Position numbers and translations under genes: made by a program
IMG/VR virus record: IMGVR_UViG_3300034272_001302
Coordinates: 1-46,477 of that record
Reading direction: 5' to 3' (one strand)
Length of the DNA stretch: 46,477 bases
Origin: a virus
Shown: piece after piece, positions 38,527-44,527 of the stretch
Numbering within the stretch: the stretch's first letter is position 1
Layout: every line of letters starts with the position of its first letter
The notes under the pieces: model-generated
What the model was told of the DNA's origin: nothing
What the model saw: only the letters and a program-made list of their open reading frames with translations
The model's database searches: none

Positions 38527-38609
38527 CCTAAACCCCTATGCTGTAAAGACTTACGGCAAACGGGGCGGGCCGAATTTGACATAAGTCCTTATCAGCAAAC
38601 AACTTAGGA
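38526..38609 (+). repeat. Four-arm element, copy 12
   Basis: The arms are CCTAAACCCCTATG / TAAAGACTTACGG and CATAAGTCCTTAT / CAACTTAGGAC around CGGGGCGGGCCG. Distance from the third arm to -35 is 67. Confidence 0.85.
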
Positions 38610-38647
38610 CAAAAACAAAAATTTTTGAGGGACACTCAAGTTCCGGC

Positions 38648-38676
38648 TTGACAATGACGATACTATACTGTAGAAT
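38648..38676 (+). promoter_or_regulatory. Early promoter with CGATACT
   Basis: TTGACA and TAGAAT are 17 bases apart with GACGATACTATACTG in the spacer. The leader that follows (38683-38736) has no clear gene; a 15-codon frame at 38704 lacks a ribosome site. Confidence 0.82.
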
Positions 38677-38736
38677 GAGAGTATCACGAGACAAGACTCC
38701 GCGATGATGCCAACAACAGAAACCATCACGACGGAC

Positions 38737-38765
38737 TTGACAAGTGGGTAACAGTAGCGTATACT
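38737..38765 (+). promoter_or_regulatory. Second promoter upstream of the 85-residue gene
   Basis: TTGACA and TATACT are 17 bases apart; the spacer GTAACAGTAGC is unlike CGATAATA. Two promoters in tandem serve the same gene. Confidence 0.7.
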
Positions 38766-38812
38766 GATACTAGAACGATTTGGTAACTGTAACACTTTTT
38801 GGAGAATGTAAG

Positions 38813-39070
38813 ATGAAGAAGTTTAGTTTTGTGGTTGATGTTGTGGCCGATGAGCTTGATCGTGACGGCGTGGTTGATTCGATTCGTGATTGCCTGAGCG
38901 ATAGCCTTCCTGGCGATGTTCACGCTAATGTCAAGGCCGGTGAGGTCAAGGCTTTCAGCGAGCAAGGTTATAAGGTGTGGCGAGCGAGGGTTACGGGTGT
39001 GACTGCTGAACAGGCTGGTGATGCCCATGACGGTAAGGTAGAAAAGGAAACTACTGAAGCAGTTGCGTGA
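38813..39070 (+). CDS. Early protein, unknown
   Basis: This is an 85-residue protein (MKKFSFVVDVVADELDRDGV; VWRARVTGVTAEQAGDAHDG). It is a ferredoxin-like alpha/beta protein by pattern. The start at 38813 has GGAGA upstream. It is served by two tandem promoters and followed by tRNA genes. Function is unknown. Confidence 0.6.
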   Translation: MKKFSFVVDVVADELDRDGVVDSIRDCLSDSLPGDVHANVKAGEVKAFSEQGYKVWRARVTGVTAEQAGDAHDGKVEKETTEAVA

Positions 39071-39091
39071 TCGACTCTAAGGAGTTATAAT
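39063..39091 (+). promoter_or_regulatory. Promoter for tRNA-Arg/tRNA-Asp
   Basis: TTGCGT and TATAAT are 17 bases apart, overlapping the end of the preceding gene. The 5' leader then forms a strong hairpin (GCCTCCAC with GTGGGGGC, 39099-39123) before tRNA-Arg. Confidence 0.65.
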
Positions 39092-39135
39092 GGCTGCGAG
39101 CCTCCACGGGACGCCGTGGGGGCTTGCGGTATTGC

Positions 39136-39207
39136 GGCCCCATAGTTAAATGGATATAACAAGTGCCTTCTAAGCACTGGTTAGAGGTTCGATTCCTCTT
39201 GGGGCTA
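39136..39207 (+). tRNA. tRNA-Arg (anticodon TCT)
   Basis: This is a full 72-base cloverleaf: acceptor GGCCCCA/TGGGGCT, D arm GTTA/TAAC, anticodon loop CTTCTAA, T arm AGAGG-TTCGATT-CCTCT. No CCA is encoded. TCT reads AGA/AGG codons, useful for an AT-rich phage. Confidence 0.92.
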
Positions 39208-39212
39208 TTATT

Positions 39213-39286
39213 GGGGGCGTAGATCAATTGGTTAGATCGCTAGCTTGTCACGCTAGAGGTTGCGGGTTCGAGTCCCGTCGCTCTCG
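39213..39286 (+). tRNA. tRNA-Asp (anticodon GTC)
   Basis: This is a 74-base cloverleaf: acceptor GGGGGCG/CGCTCTC with wobbles, D arm GATC/GATC, anticodon loop TTGTCAC, T arm GCGGG-TTCGAGT-CCCGT. It lies 5 bases after tRNA-Arg, so both come from one transcript. No CCA. Confidence 0.92.
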
Positions 39287-39290
39287 TTTG

Positions 39291-39374
39291 TCATAAACCC
39301 TTACTGCATAAGCACTTAGGACAAGCCCGGCCGCCCCGGTTCGTCGTAAGTCCTTATTTCACAACAACTTGCAT
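39291..39374 (+). repeat. Four-arm element, copy 13
   Basis: The arms are CATAAACCCTTAC / TAAGCACTTAGGA and CGTAAGTCCTTAT / CAACTTGCATC around GCCCGGCCGCCCCGG. It begins just after tRNA-Asp. Distance from the third arm to -35 is 56. Confidence 0.87.
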
Positions 39375-39401
39375 CAAGAATAATTTTTTGAAGTTTTTCG
39401 C

Positions 39402-39430
39402 TTGACTATGCCGATACCATAGTGTAGAAT
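39402..39430 (+). promoter_or_regulatory. Early promoter with CGATACCA
   Basis: TTGACT and TAGAAT are 17 bases apart with GCCGATACCATAGTG in the spacer. Confidence 0.82.
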
Positions 39431-39451
39431 CAGTAGACACAGGAGAAGAAC

Positions 39452-40162
39452 ATGAAGTACGCTGAAGGTAATGACAAGCTCGGCAAAAATTGTCTGGTAG
39501 TTTCTCGCCCGGTTGGGGATACTTGCCCGCCAGACTGTGCATTTCTTGATAATGGTTGTTATGCCGAAAACACTGAGAAGATTTATCCGGGTGTTCGCCC
39601 TGCTGGTATGCAGAATCTTATCACAGAAAAGAATCGTATCCGCTCTATGATTCTAGAAGCCAAGCGTCGTAATCGTAGTATTCGATTTATGGAACGTGGC
39701 GATTGGTTGCTGAATGGCGAACTTGATATTAGCTTTGTAGAGAATGTAGTCTGGGCTTGCGATAGTATTCTGGCCGATGGTGATACTTTGCCAAAAATGT
39801 GGTTTTATACCCATGTTTATGACGAGCGTATTCCAGCACAACTTGGCAAGTATTTTTCTATCTTTGCTAGTATTCATAATGGTGAACATATGAAGATTGC
39901 AAAATCTAAGGGTTTTACCAAGTTCGCATGGTGTGACAGCGACCAAAAAATTGCACCAAAGCGACCCAAAAATAAAGCAAAGGCAGACGCATGGCGTCAG
40001 GCTCTACCGAAACTGGTAATACTTGAAGGTGAAAAGTTTATCACTTGTCCAGAGATTCGTCGTGGTCGTTCATTTGTTACATGCACTGGAACAAAGGATA
40101 GTCAGGCTTGCAATATGTGTCTCGATAAAGATAAGCCTAATGTTCTTTTTCCCTGTCATTAG
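39452..40162 (+). CDS. Cysteine-rich conserved phage protein (SRPVGDTCPPDCAFL type)
   Basis: This is a 236-residue protein. Residues 10-40 (KLGKNCLVVSRPVGDTCPPD, then CAFLDNGCYAE) and the end (TCTGTKDSQACNMCLDKDKP) hold most of the cysteines, probably a metal or Fe-S site. Central strands FMERGDWLLNGE and KMWFYTHVYDER suggest a barrel. Such proteins are conserved in phages and sometimes grouped with Gp37/Gp68-like families that resemble radical-SAM enzymes. The function is unproven. Its end overlaps a minus-strand HNH gene by 26 bases. Confidence 0.65.
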   Translation: MKYAEGNDKLGKNCLVVSRPVGDTCPPDCAFLDNGCYAENTEKIYPGVRPAGMQNLITEKNRIRSMILEAKRRNRSIRFMERGDWLLNGELDISFVENVVWACDSILADGDTLPKMWFYTHVYDERIPAQLGKYFSIFASIHNGEHMKIAKSKGFTKFAWCDSDQKIAPKRPKNKAKADAWRQALPKLVILEGEKFITCPEIRRGRSFVTCTGTKDSQACNMCLDKDKPNVLFPCH

Positions 40163-40727
40163 CATGAAGCGTTCTATGACAGTTAGAGCAGAGTATGATA
40201 CATTTTTCAATCTCTGTTTTTAACTGTTCTATAGATACGGCTTTATCTCGTATCATTGCACCTATACTATGTTCTTTATTGTCATCTGTGTGATGAAAAT
40301 CTAGACATTCTATATTATTACAACTACAATATAAGCACTTACTATTTGATTTAATAGTATGTACTAAGGCACCTTTTTTATTCCTCATATACTTGCCAGT
40401 GTAATGATATGTTCTATGGCAATTAGAGCAAATAATATCACATTTTTTTATTTCTCTTTTAATTATTTCAAGAGAATATCCATGACGTACAAGATTACAT
40501 ACTGTATTTTTCTTTTTAGTTTTAGGGCGATGATGGAAATCTAGACAGTGGATATTTTTATTTCCACAAGTTTTACAACCAGAAAGTTCTTTTATGAATT
40601 TAATATGTTCTCTGGCTAATCTTTTTTGTTCGTGTTTGTATTTGCGTTTATATTGACGTACTTTATTAACATTATTTTTAGCCCATTTACAATTATTATC
40701 AATCTTGGACTGGGGTGTTTTTTTCAT
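40137..40727 (-). CDS. HNH-type protein with tandem duplicated domain
   Basis: This is a 196-residue protein, the only minus-strand gene in the early region. Two copies of one zinc/HNH module lie in tandem: CKTCGNKNIHCLDFHH ... CDIICSNCHRTYH (residues ~51-108) and CLYCSCNNIECLDFHH ... CIILCSNCHRTLH (~131-187). It is strongly AT-rich and basic. Single modules are typical of phage HNH homing endonucleases, and the duplication is unusual. Opposite orientation and overlap with the neighbouring gene's end indicate a later insertion. Confidence 0.72.
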   Translation of the reverse strand: MKKTPQSKIDNNCKWAKNNVNKVRQYKRKYKHEQKRLAREHIKFIKELSGCKTCGNKNIHCLDFHHRPKTKKKNTVCNLVRHGYSLEIIKREIKKCDIICSNCHRTYHYTGKYMRNKKGALVHTIKSNSKCLYCSCNNIECLDFHHTDDNKEHSIGAMIRDKAVSIEQLKTEIEKCIILCSNCHRTLHANDREKEH

Positions 40728-40780
40728 AAAAGCTCCTTTAAATAATAATACACCAAAAATTGACGGGGAGAGGAGATTTT

Positions 40781-40864
40781 CTATAAATCCTTGTCAGTAA
40801 AAGACTTACGGCAAGGGCGAGCGGACGGATCGGTCGTAAGTCCTTGACTCATAAGACTTTAGAG
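40781..40864 (+). repeat. Four-arm element, copy 14
   Basis: The arms are TATAAATCCTTGT / AAAGACTTACGG and CGTAAGTCCTTGA / ATAAGACTTTAG; the core GGGCGAGCGGACGGATCGG is the least pure. Distance from the third arm to -35 is 47. Confidence 0.82.
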
Positions 40865-40882
40865 ATTATTCAAGTTTCACTA

Positions 40883-40911
40883 TTGCATTTGTCGATAAGA
40901 TACTGTAGAAT
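40883..40911 (+). promoter_or_regulatory. Early promoter with CGATAAG
   Basis: TTGCAT and TAGAAT are 17 bases apart with GTCGATAAGATACTG in the spacer. Confidence 0.8.
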
Positions 40912-40944
40912 GGTGGAGTATCACCAACTTGGAAAGGGAAAGCT

Positions 40945-41514
40945 ATGAGCTACGTTGGATTGTATGATGATGCAGGAAGTAAAAATGCTTTCTATATTAT
41001 TAAAGACAAAAAGATTGGCCGTAAACGTGTGGGCTTTAAAGAATTTGAGAATAAACAAGAAGCAGAGTTTGCCCATCGGGTTCAAAAATATCTGGCCGAG
41101 TTTAATTTGGCTCCTATGGTATATGGGGATGTTGGTATGATTCGTAGGCATGATGGTGAGTTGACTGCTCATGGTTATTTGACCGAAGTGGCTCGTACTA
41201 TGCCGGAATGTCATGATGAGGATTGTGATGGTGAATGTTTTCAGAGCGAATGTAAGAACGGTACTACTATCTCTGAGCTAGTTTATGATTTGGGTGAGCA
41301 TGGCTTAGAGTATAATGATTCTCACAAGGGTAACTTTGGTTATGTTCGACGCAAAGGATCATGGGTTCCGGTTGTGATTGACCTTGGGATTGAGAGTTTT
41401 ACTGATTGGGATGAAGATATTTATGGAAAGTTTGATTATGATGCTGATGAAGATGTTGATGGTTATGGGGCGTGTAATTGTGTTCACTGCCAACAATTTA
41501 GAGACAGGGGATAA
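40945..41514 (+). CDS. Minimal kinase-like protein
   Basis: This is a 189-residue protein. Residues ~112-155 (HGLEYNDSHKGNFGYV, then VPVVIDLGIESF) reproduce the catalytic loop HxxxxDxHxGN and the metal-binding DLG of protein and aminoglycoside kinases. A possible N-lobe Lys lies in VGFKEF and a helix-C Glu in KQEAEFAHRVQKYLAEF. The acidic C-terminus ends in CNCVHCQQF. It is shorter than standard kinases, so perhaps a compact phage kinase that modifies host machinery. Activity cannot be confirmed by eye. Confidence 0.55.
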   Translation: MSYVGLYDDAGSKNAFYIIKDKKIGRKRVGFKEFENKQEAEFAHRVQKYLAEFNLAPMVYGDVGMIRRHDGELTAHGYLTEVARTMPECHDEDCDGECFQSECKNGTTISELVYDLGEHGLEYNDSHKGNFGYVRRKGSWVPVVIDLGIESFTDWDEDIYGKFDYDADEDVDGYGACNCVHCQQFRDRG

Positions 41515-41516
41515 TC

Positions 41517-41747
41517 ATGGCAAAGTATTATATCAAATGTGGGACACTAGAACTAATTTATTCCTGCAACAAATGTCCGAGGGATGCTGCGATGGATGCT
41601 ATATGGGAAACAAATGAAAACGACACGCTGGATGAACATATCTACCTTGATGAACGCGGATATAGAAACTATACAAATGCTGATGGATTAACTTGTGTGT
41701 TGCATACTACTCATATTCTCAAAGATGCCGGATGGAGTATTGAATAA
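41517..41747 (+). CDS. Conserved small phage protein
   Basis: This is a 76-residue protein. MAKYYIKCGTLELIYSCNKC, then DTLDEHIYLDERGYRNYTNA and LHTTHILKDAGWSIE, matches an uncharacterised family found in many phages beside the zinc-ribbon gene that follows. Its stop overlaps that gene's start (TAATG). Confidence 0.6.
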   Translation: MAKYYIKCGTLELIYSCNKCPRDAAMDAIWETNENDTLDEHIYLDERGYRNYTNADGLTCVLHTTHILKDAGWSIE

Positions 41748-41911
41748 TGTGGACAAAAATAGACGATAAAAAAGTAAGGCACTTGTGGGAATGTGCAGAT
41801 TGTGATAATCTAGTTTATGTTGAACCTTGGTTCTATTCCGAAAATGGCGAACCCTTTTGCACAAAGTGTGAGAAGGATATGGAGTATATTAGGACAGAAG
41901 TGGATATGTAA
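41747..41911 (+). CDS. 54-residue zinc-ribbon protein
   Basis: MWTKIDDKKVRHLWECADCD, then VEPWFYSENGEPFCTKCEKD, has two CxxC pairs (ECADC, CTKC) spaced for one zinc ribbon. The layout is common in phage early regions. Function is unknown. It is coupled to the preceding gene. Confidence 0.6.
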   Translation: MWTKIDDKKVRHLWECADCDNLVYVEPWFYSENGEPFCTKCEKDMEYIRTEVDM

Positions 41912-41918
41912 CACTTTC

Positions 41919-42001
41919 CGCAAACCCTTACTGCATAAGCACTTAGGGCGAGCGGGGGCGGCCGGATTTGACGTAAGTTGTTGCAGGATGCGGACTTAGA
42001 G
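41919..42001 (+). repeat. Four-arm element, copy 15
   Basis: The arms are CGCAAACCCTTAC / TAAGCACTTAGGG and CGTAAGTTGTTG / TGCGGACTTAGAG around GCGGGGGCGGCCGG. Distance from the third arm to the -35-equivalent is 58. Confidence 0.85.
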
Positions 42002-42030
42002 AAATTCCAGAAAACTCCTAAAGTTTAGGG

Positions 42031-42059
42031 TGGTGATTGGTCGATAATAAGGATATGAG
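42031..42059 (+). promoter_or_regulatory. Degenerate early promoter retaining CGATAATA
   Basis: The -35 and -10 positions read TGGTGA and TATGAG, far from consensus, yet GGTCGATAATAAGG is intact at the usual place. This suggests the motif has a function of its own. Confidence 0.5.
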
Positions 42060-42090
42060 AACGAGAAGGGAATCAACAAAGGGCGAGAGA

Positions 42091-42465
42091 ATGATCCAGT
42101 GGATTGGGATATTGATTGCTGTGGTGGGTCTGGCGTATAATGGGGTTAAGGACTACCAAAAGGGTGATATAAAAATTCCACCTTTGCGTCATCCTTCACA
42201 AGAGCAAAAACAAGTATTGACAAAGCCAGTTTATCCGGTACAATACTGTCTGATGGCTTACGATCCTAATATTGACAAGGTTTTCTACTTACACGAAAAT
42301 GGACAATGGCATGATTACGCTCCACAACAACGACGATATGCGACCCAAACGCAACCATATCAAAATCAAGGTTCGACCGCAGTGGCAAGTTCCTACGGGT
42401 CACAAGGAACACCGTCATACCGTTATGGACAATCGCCCCAAGCGAACCCGAACCCGATCCGCTGA
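42091..42465 (+). CDS. Membrane-anchored Gln/Pro/Tyr-rich protein
   Basis: This is a 124-residue protein. MIQWIGILIAVVGLAYNGVK is a signal anchor. The rest is low-complexity (QQRRYATQTQPYQNQGSTAV, YRYGQSPQANPNPIR), likely disordered. The start at 42091 follows AAAGGG. It could be a tethered surface peptide. No family is recognised. Confidence 0.55.
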   Translation: MIQWIGILIAVVGLAYNGVKDYQKGDIKIPPLRHPSQEQKQVLTKPVYPVQYCLMAYDPNIDKVFYLHENGQWHDYAPQQRRYATQTQPYQNQGSTAVASSYGSQGTPSYRYGQSPQANPNPIR

Positions 42466-42477
42466 AAATCGCAGGGC

Positions 42478-42506
42478 TTGCGAGAATGGGGACTATTGAG
42501 TATAAT
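42478..42506 (+). promoter_or_regulatory. Promoter for tRNA cluster
   Basis: TTGCGA and TATAAT are 17 bases apart, ten bases before tRNA-Thr. It lacks CGATAATA and resembles the other tRNA promoter at 39063 (TTGCG at -35). Confidence 0.65.
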
Positions 42507-42515
42507 TAGTAGTAT

Positions 42516-42588
42516 GCCAGTGTAGCTCAGTCAGCAGAGCGTCAAATTTGTAATTTGAATGTCGCGGGTGCAACTCCTGCCACTGGCT
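42516..42588 (+). tRNA. tRNA-Thr (anticodon TGT)
   Basis: This is a 73-base cloverleaf: acceptor GCCAGTG/CACTGGC perfect, D arm GCTC/GAGC, anticodon loop TTTGTAA, T arm GCGGG/CCTGC with loop TGCAACT. The loop has TGC in place of TTC. No CCA. Confidence 0.88.
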
Positions 42589-42593
42589 CTTGT

Positions 42594-42666
42594 TCCGCGG
42601 TAGCTTAACTGGCAAAGCGGCTGACTTTGGATCAGCTGAGTGGTGGTTCAAATCCACCCCGCGGAT
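42594..42666 (+). tRNA. tRNA-Gln (anticodon TTG)
   Basis: This is a 73-base cloverleaf: acceptor TCCGCGG/CCGCGGA perfect, D arm GCTT/AAGC, anticodon loop CTTTGGA, T arm GGTGG-TTCAAAT-CCACC. It is five bases after tRNA-Thr. No CCA. Confidence 0.92.
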
Positions 42667-42737
42667 TATTTAATTGAAAAACAGATTAAAAATCGAACTT
42701 TGGTGTATTATATGGTATAACGATCAAGACATACCAT

Positions 42738-42809
42738 TGTGGGATAGCATAACAGTAATGCGGCACTCTGTTAAAGTGTAAGATACTGGGGCAGAACCAG
42801 TTCCCACAG
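42738..42809 (+). tRNA. tRNA-Asn (anticodon GTT), divergent D and T loops
   Basis: This is 72 bases with acceptor TGTGGGA/TCCCACA perfect, D arm GCAT/ATGC, anticodon arm GCACT-CTGTTAA-AGTGT, T stem ACTGG/CCAGT. The T loop is GGCAGAA where TTCRANY is expected, and the D loop AACAGTA lacks the GG pair, so the usual elbow contact is missing on both sides. It may be decaying or specialised. Confidence 0.7.
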
Positions 42810-42827
42810 CTTTTAGAAAAATAGGTC

Positions 42828-43529
42828 ATGGAAAATAAAGATAGGTATATAACTAGAAACTGTAAACATCATGGTGATGTAAAGTTTATTCTGGAAAATA
42901 GAGGATATTATCGTTGTACTAAATGCAGGATGGATGCTGTTAGTAGAAAAAGAAAAAGACTCAAAAAAGATTTAGTAGACTATAAGGGTGGAAAGTGTGA
43001 AAAGTGCGGTTATAATAAGTGCGTTTCAGCTTTAGATTTCCATCATAAGGATCCAAACGAAAAAGATTTTGGATTGTCTAGTAATGGAAATACTCAGAGT
43101 TGGAAAAAATTAACACAAGAAGCGGATAAGTGTTTATTGTTATGCTCTAACTGTCATAGAGAACTACATGAAGAGTTAAATGGATATAAAGAATCTAGAA
43201 CTAATATAAAACAACAGACCTATAGAGCAGTAGATCTAGAATCGTCTATCTCTAGAAAAAAACAAAAAAAACAATACAATGCATGTGTTGTTTGTTACAA
43301 TAATACATACAATAAAAAATACTGCTCATATACTTGTGCAAAAATAAATAGAAGAAAAGTAAAAGAAAGACCATCAAAAGAAGAATTAATAGCGTTACTT
43401 ATAAAGAATAATTGGACACAAACTGCTGCAATATTTGACGTATCAGATAATGCTGTAAGAAAATGGGCAAAAGAATACGGGATAAATACTAATAGAAAAG
43501 AACTGAGGCTGGATGGCAGAGTGGTCTAA
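42828..43529 (+). CDS. HNH endonuclease with C-terminal HTH, inserted in tRNA cluster
   Basis: This is a 233-residue basic, AT-rich protein. CEKCGYNKCVSALDFHH and CLLLCSNCHRELHEEL (residues ~58-122) form an HNH module like those of the minus-strand protein at 40137. A second cysteine set (ACVVCYN, YCSYTC) and an HTH (NWTQTAAIFDVSDNAVRKWA) follow. It lies between tRNA-Asn and tRNA-Ser, and its last 23 bases overlap tRNA-Ser. A homing endonuclease targeting the tRNA region is likely. Confidence 0.75.
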   Translation: MENKDRYITRNCKHHGDVKFILENRGYYRCTKCRMDAVSRKRKRLKKDLVDYKGGKCEKCGYNKCVSALDFHHKDPNEKDFGLSSNGNTQSWKKLTQEADKCLLLCSNCHRELHEELNGYKESRTNIKQQTYRAVDLESSISRKKQKKQYNACVVCYNNTYNKKYCSYTCAKINRRKVKERPSKEELIALLIKNNWTQTAAIFDVSDNAVRKWAKEYGINTNRKELRLDGRVV

Positions 43530-43593
43530 TGCGCATCTTTGCTAAAGATGTGACGATTAAAACCGTCCACAGGTTCGAATCCTGTTCCAGCCG
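43507..43593 (+). tRNA. tRNA-Ser (anticodon GCT)
   Basis: This is an 87-base class II tRNA: acceptor GGCTGGA/TCCAGCC perfect, anticodon loop TTGCTAA between matching stems (GCATC.. and ..GATGT), long variable arm GACG/CGTC, T arm ACAGG-TTCGAAT-CCTGT. Its first 23 bases are inside the HNH reading frame. No CCA. Confidence 0.9.
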
Positions 43594-43597
43594 TTTA

Positions 43598-43679
43598 GGT
43601 AGATTACTCAAGTGGACAACGAGGGCAGACTGTAAATCTGCTGGCATTGCCTTCGCTGGTTCGAATCCAGCATCTACCA
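43598..43679 (+). tRNA. tRNA-Tyr (anticodon GTA)
   Basis: This is an 82-base class II tRNA: acceptor GGTAGAT/ATCTACC perfect, D arm CTCA.../..CGAG, anticodon arm GCAGA-CTGTAAA-TCTGC, long variable arm, T arm GCTGG-TTCGAAT-CCAGC. It lies four bases after tRNA-Ser. No CCA. Confidence 0.9.
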
Positions 43680-43760
43680 CTAAGTTGTTGGTATGAAAGG
43701 ACTTAGAACAAATGTGGCGGACCGCCTTCGACGTAAGTGCTTGTACCATAAAGACTTAGG
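43680..43760 (+). repeat. Four-arm element, copy 16
   Basis: The arms are CTAAGTTGTTGG / AAAGGACTTAGAA and CGTAAGTGCTTGT / TAAAGACTTAGG; the core TGGCGGACCGCC has one A. It starts just after tRNA-Tyr and precedes a promoter whose first product is a tRNA. Distance from the third arm to -35 is 46. Confidence 0.83.
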
Positions 43761-43778
43761 ATTTTCTAAAGGCTGGCC

Positions 43779-43807
43779 TTGACAACTGCCGATAACAGAT
43801 GTATGAT
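43779..43807 (+). promoter_or_regulatory. Early promoter with CGATAACA, for tRNA-Glu
   Basis: TTGACA and TATGAT are 17 bases apart with GCCGATAACAGATG in the spacer. It shows that the early regulatory cassette is also used for tRNA genes. Confidence 0.78.
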
Positions 43808-43842
43808 TGCTAATCGGAGGCTGATGTTTGAGTTGCGAGTGC

Positions 43843-43914
43843 GGCCCCATAGTATAGTAGTTAGTACGCTGGCCTTTCACGCCGGAGACCTGGGAGCGTA
43901 ACCCAGTGGGGTCA
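43843..43914 (+). tRNA. tRNA-Glu (anticodon TTC), unusual T loop
   Basis: This is 72 bases: acceptor GGCCCCA/TGGGGTC, D arm GTAT/GTAC, anticodon arm CTGGC-CTTTCAC-GCCGG, T stem CTGGG/CCCAG. The T loop AGCGTAA lacks the TTC and is the second such loop in this window. No CCA. Confidence 0.82.
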
Positions 43915-43984
43915 TTTGTTTCTGCTAATCCTACGGATTTGGTGGTCTTGGCGATAGTCAGCGAGAATCTTAAAGTTTTGGGTG

Positions 43985-44013
43985 TTGACAGGACGATATT
44001 GGTATGGTAGACT
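43985..44013 (+). promoter_or_regulatory. Early promoter with CGATATT
   Basis: TTGACA and TAGACT are 17 bases apart with GACGATATTGGTATGG in the spacer. It has no four-arm element of its own. Confidence 0.8.
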
Positions 44014-44038
44014 GTTGGAACAAGAAAGGAAAGTGATG

Positions 44039-44212
44039 ATGAAGAACCTTCGCATCTATGATATTCTGACTGAGGATGGTAAATCTCTGGCCGAAATTAC
44101 TCTCTCTATGCAAGAGGATTTTGATTGGGTCGATGTTTTCGACAAGCTGTATGATTTTACAACCGAAAATATCCAAAGTTATTCTTACGAGGAAATTACC
44201 GTAACCGAATAA
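44039..44212 (+). CDS. 57-residue acidic early protein
   Basis: MKNLRIYDILTEDGKSLAEI, then MQEDFDWVDVFDKLYDFTTE, is an acidic alpha/beta mini-protein. AAGGA precedes it; the ATG three bases upstream is an equal option. It is a single gene followed by tRNA-Lys. Function is unknown. Confidence 0.55.
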   Translation: MKNLRIYDILTEDGKSLAEITLSMQEDFDWVDVFDKLYDFTTENIQSYSYEEITVTE

Positions 44213-44218
44213 TAAGGC

Positions 44219-44291
44219 GGGCCTTTAGCTCAATTGGCAGAGCATTCGGCTTTTAACCGATAGGTTCGGGGTTCGAGTCCCCGAGGGCCCA
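44219..44291 (+). tRNA. tRNA-Lys (anticodon TTT)
   Basis: This is a 73-base cloverleaf: acceptor GGGCCTT/AGGGCCC with one wobble, D arm GCTC/GAGC, anticodon loop CTTTTAA, T arm CGGGG-TTCGAGT-CCCCG. The next promoter begins right after its end. No CCA. Confidence 0.93.
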
Positions 44292-44292
44292 C

Positions 44293-44320
44293 TTGACAGT
44301 GACGATTGTTGGTGTAGAAT
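44293..44320 (+). promoter_or_regulatory. Early promoter with CGATTGTT
   Basis: TTGACA and TAGAAT are 16 bases apart with GACGATTGTTGGTG in the spacer, one base after the tRNA-Lys discriminator. Confidence 0.8.
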
Positions 44321-44344
44321 AGAGGTAAGAAAGGGAGTAGAAAT

Positions 44345-44521
44345 ATGAGATATGAAGATTACTATGACGGCTATAACTATGACTACGATGAATTGGTAGA
44401 AAATACCGAGGATCTTGGTCTGGATGAAGAACCTTGGATGAATGATCTTGAGGAAGAAGATGACGAGGTTCCATCTTATGGCAAGAACTATTATCCTAGT
44501 ATTGAGGAAGATGAAGATTGA
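44345..44521 (+). CDS. 58-residue extremely acidic Tyr/Asp/Glu protein
   Basis: MRYEDYYDGYNYDYDELVEN, then TEDLGLDEEPWMNDLEEEDD, is one of the most acidic proteins of the window. The leader TAAGAAAGGGAG supports the ATG at 44345. It could be a nucleic-acid mimic, like the 91-residue protein at 31241. The tRNA-like RNA at 44528 is on the same transcript. Confidence 0.55.
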   Translation: MRYEDYYDGYNYDYDELVENTEDLGLDEEPWMNDLEEEDDEVPSYGKNYYPSIEEDED

Positions 44522-44527
44522 TTTTTT

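Noticed and set aside
38704-38751. 15-codon leader peptide MMPTTETITTDLTSG
   Set aside because: There is no ribosome site and the frame runs through the -35 of the next promoter.
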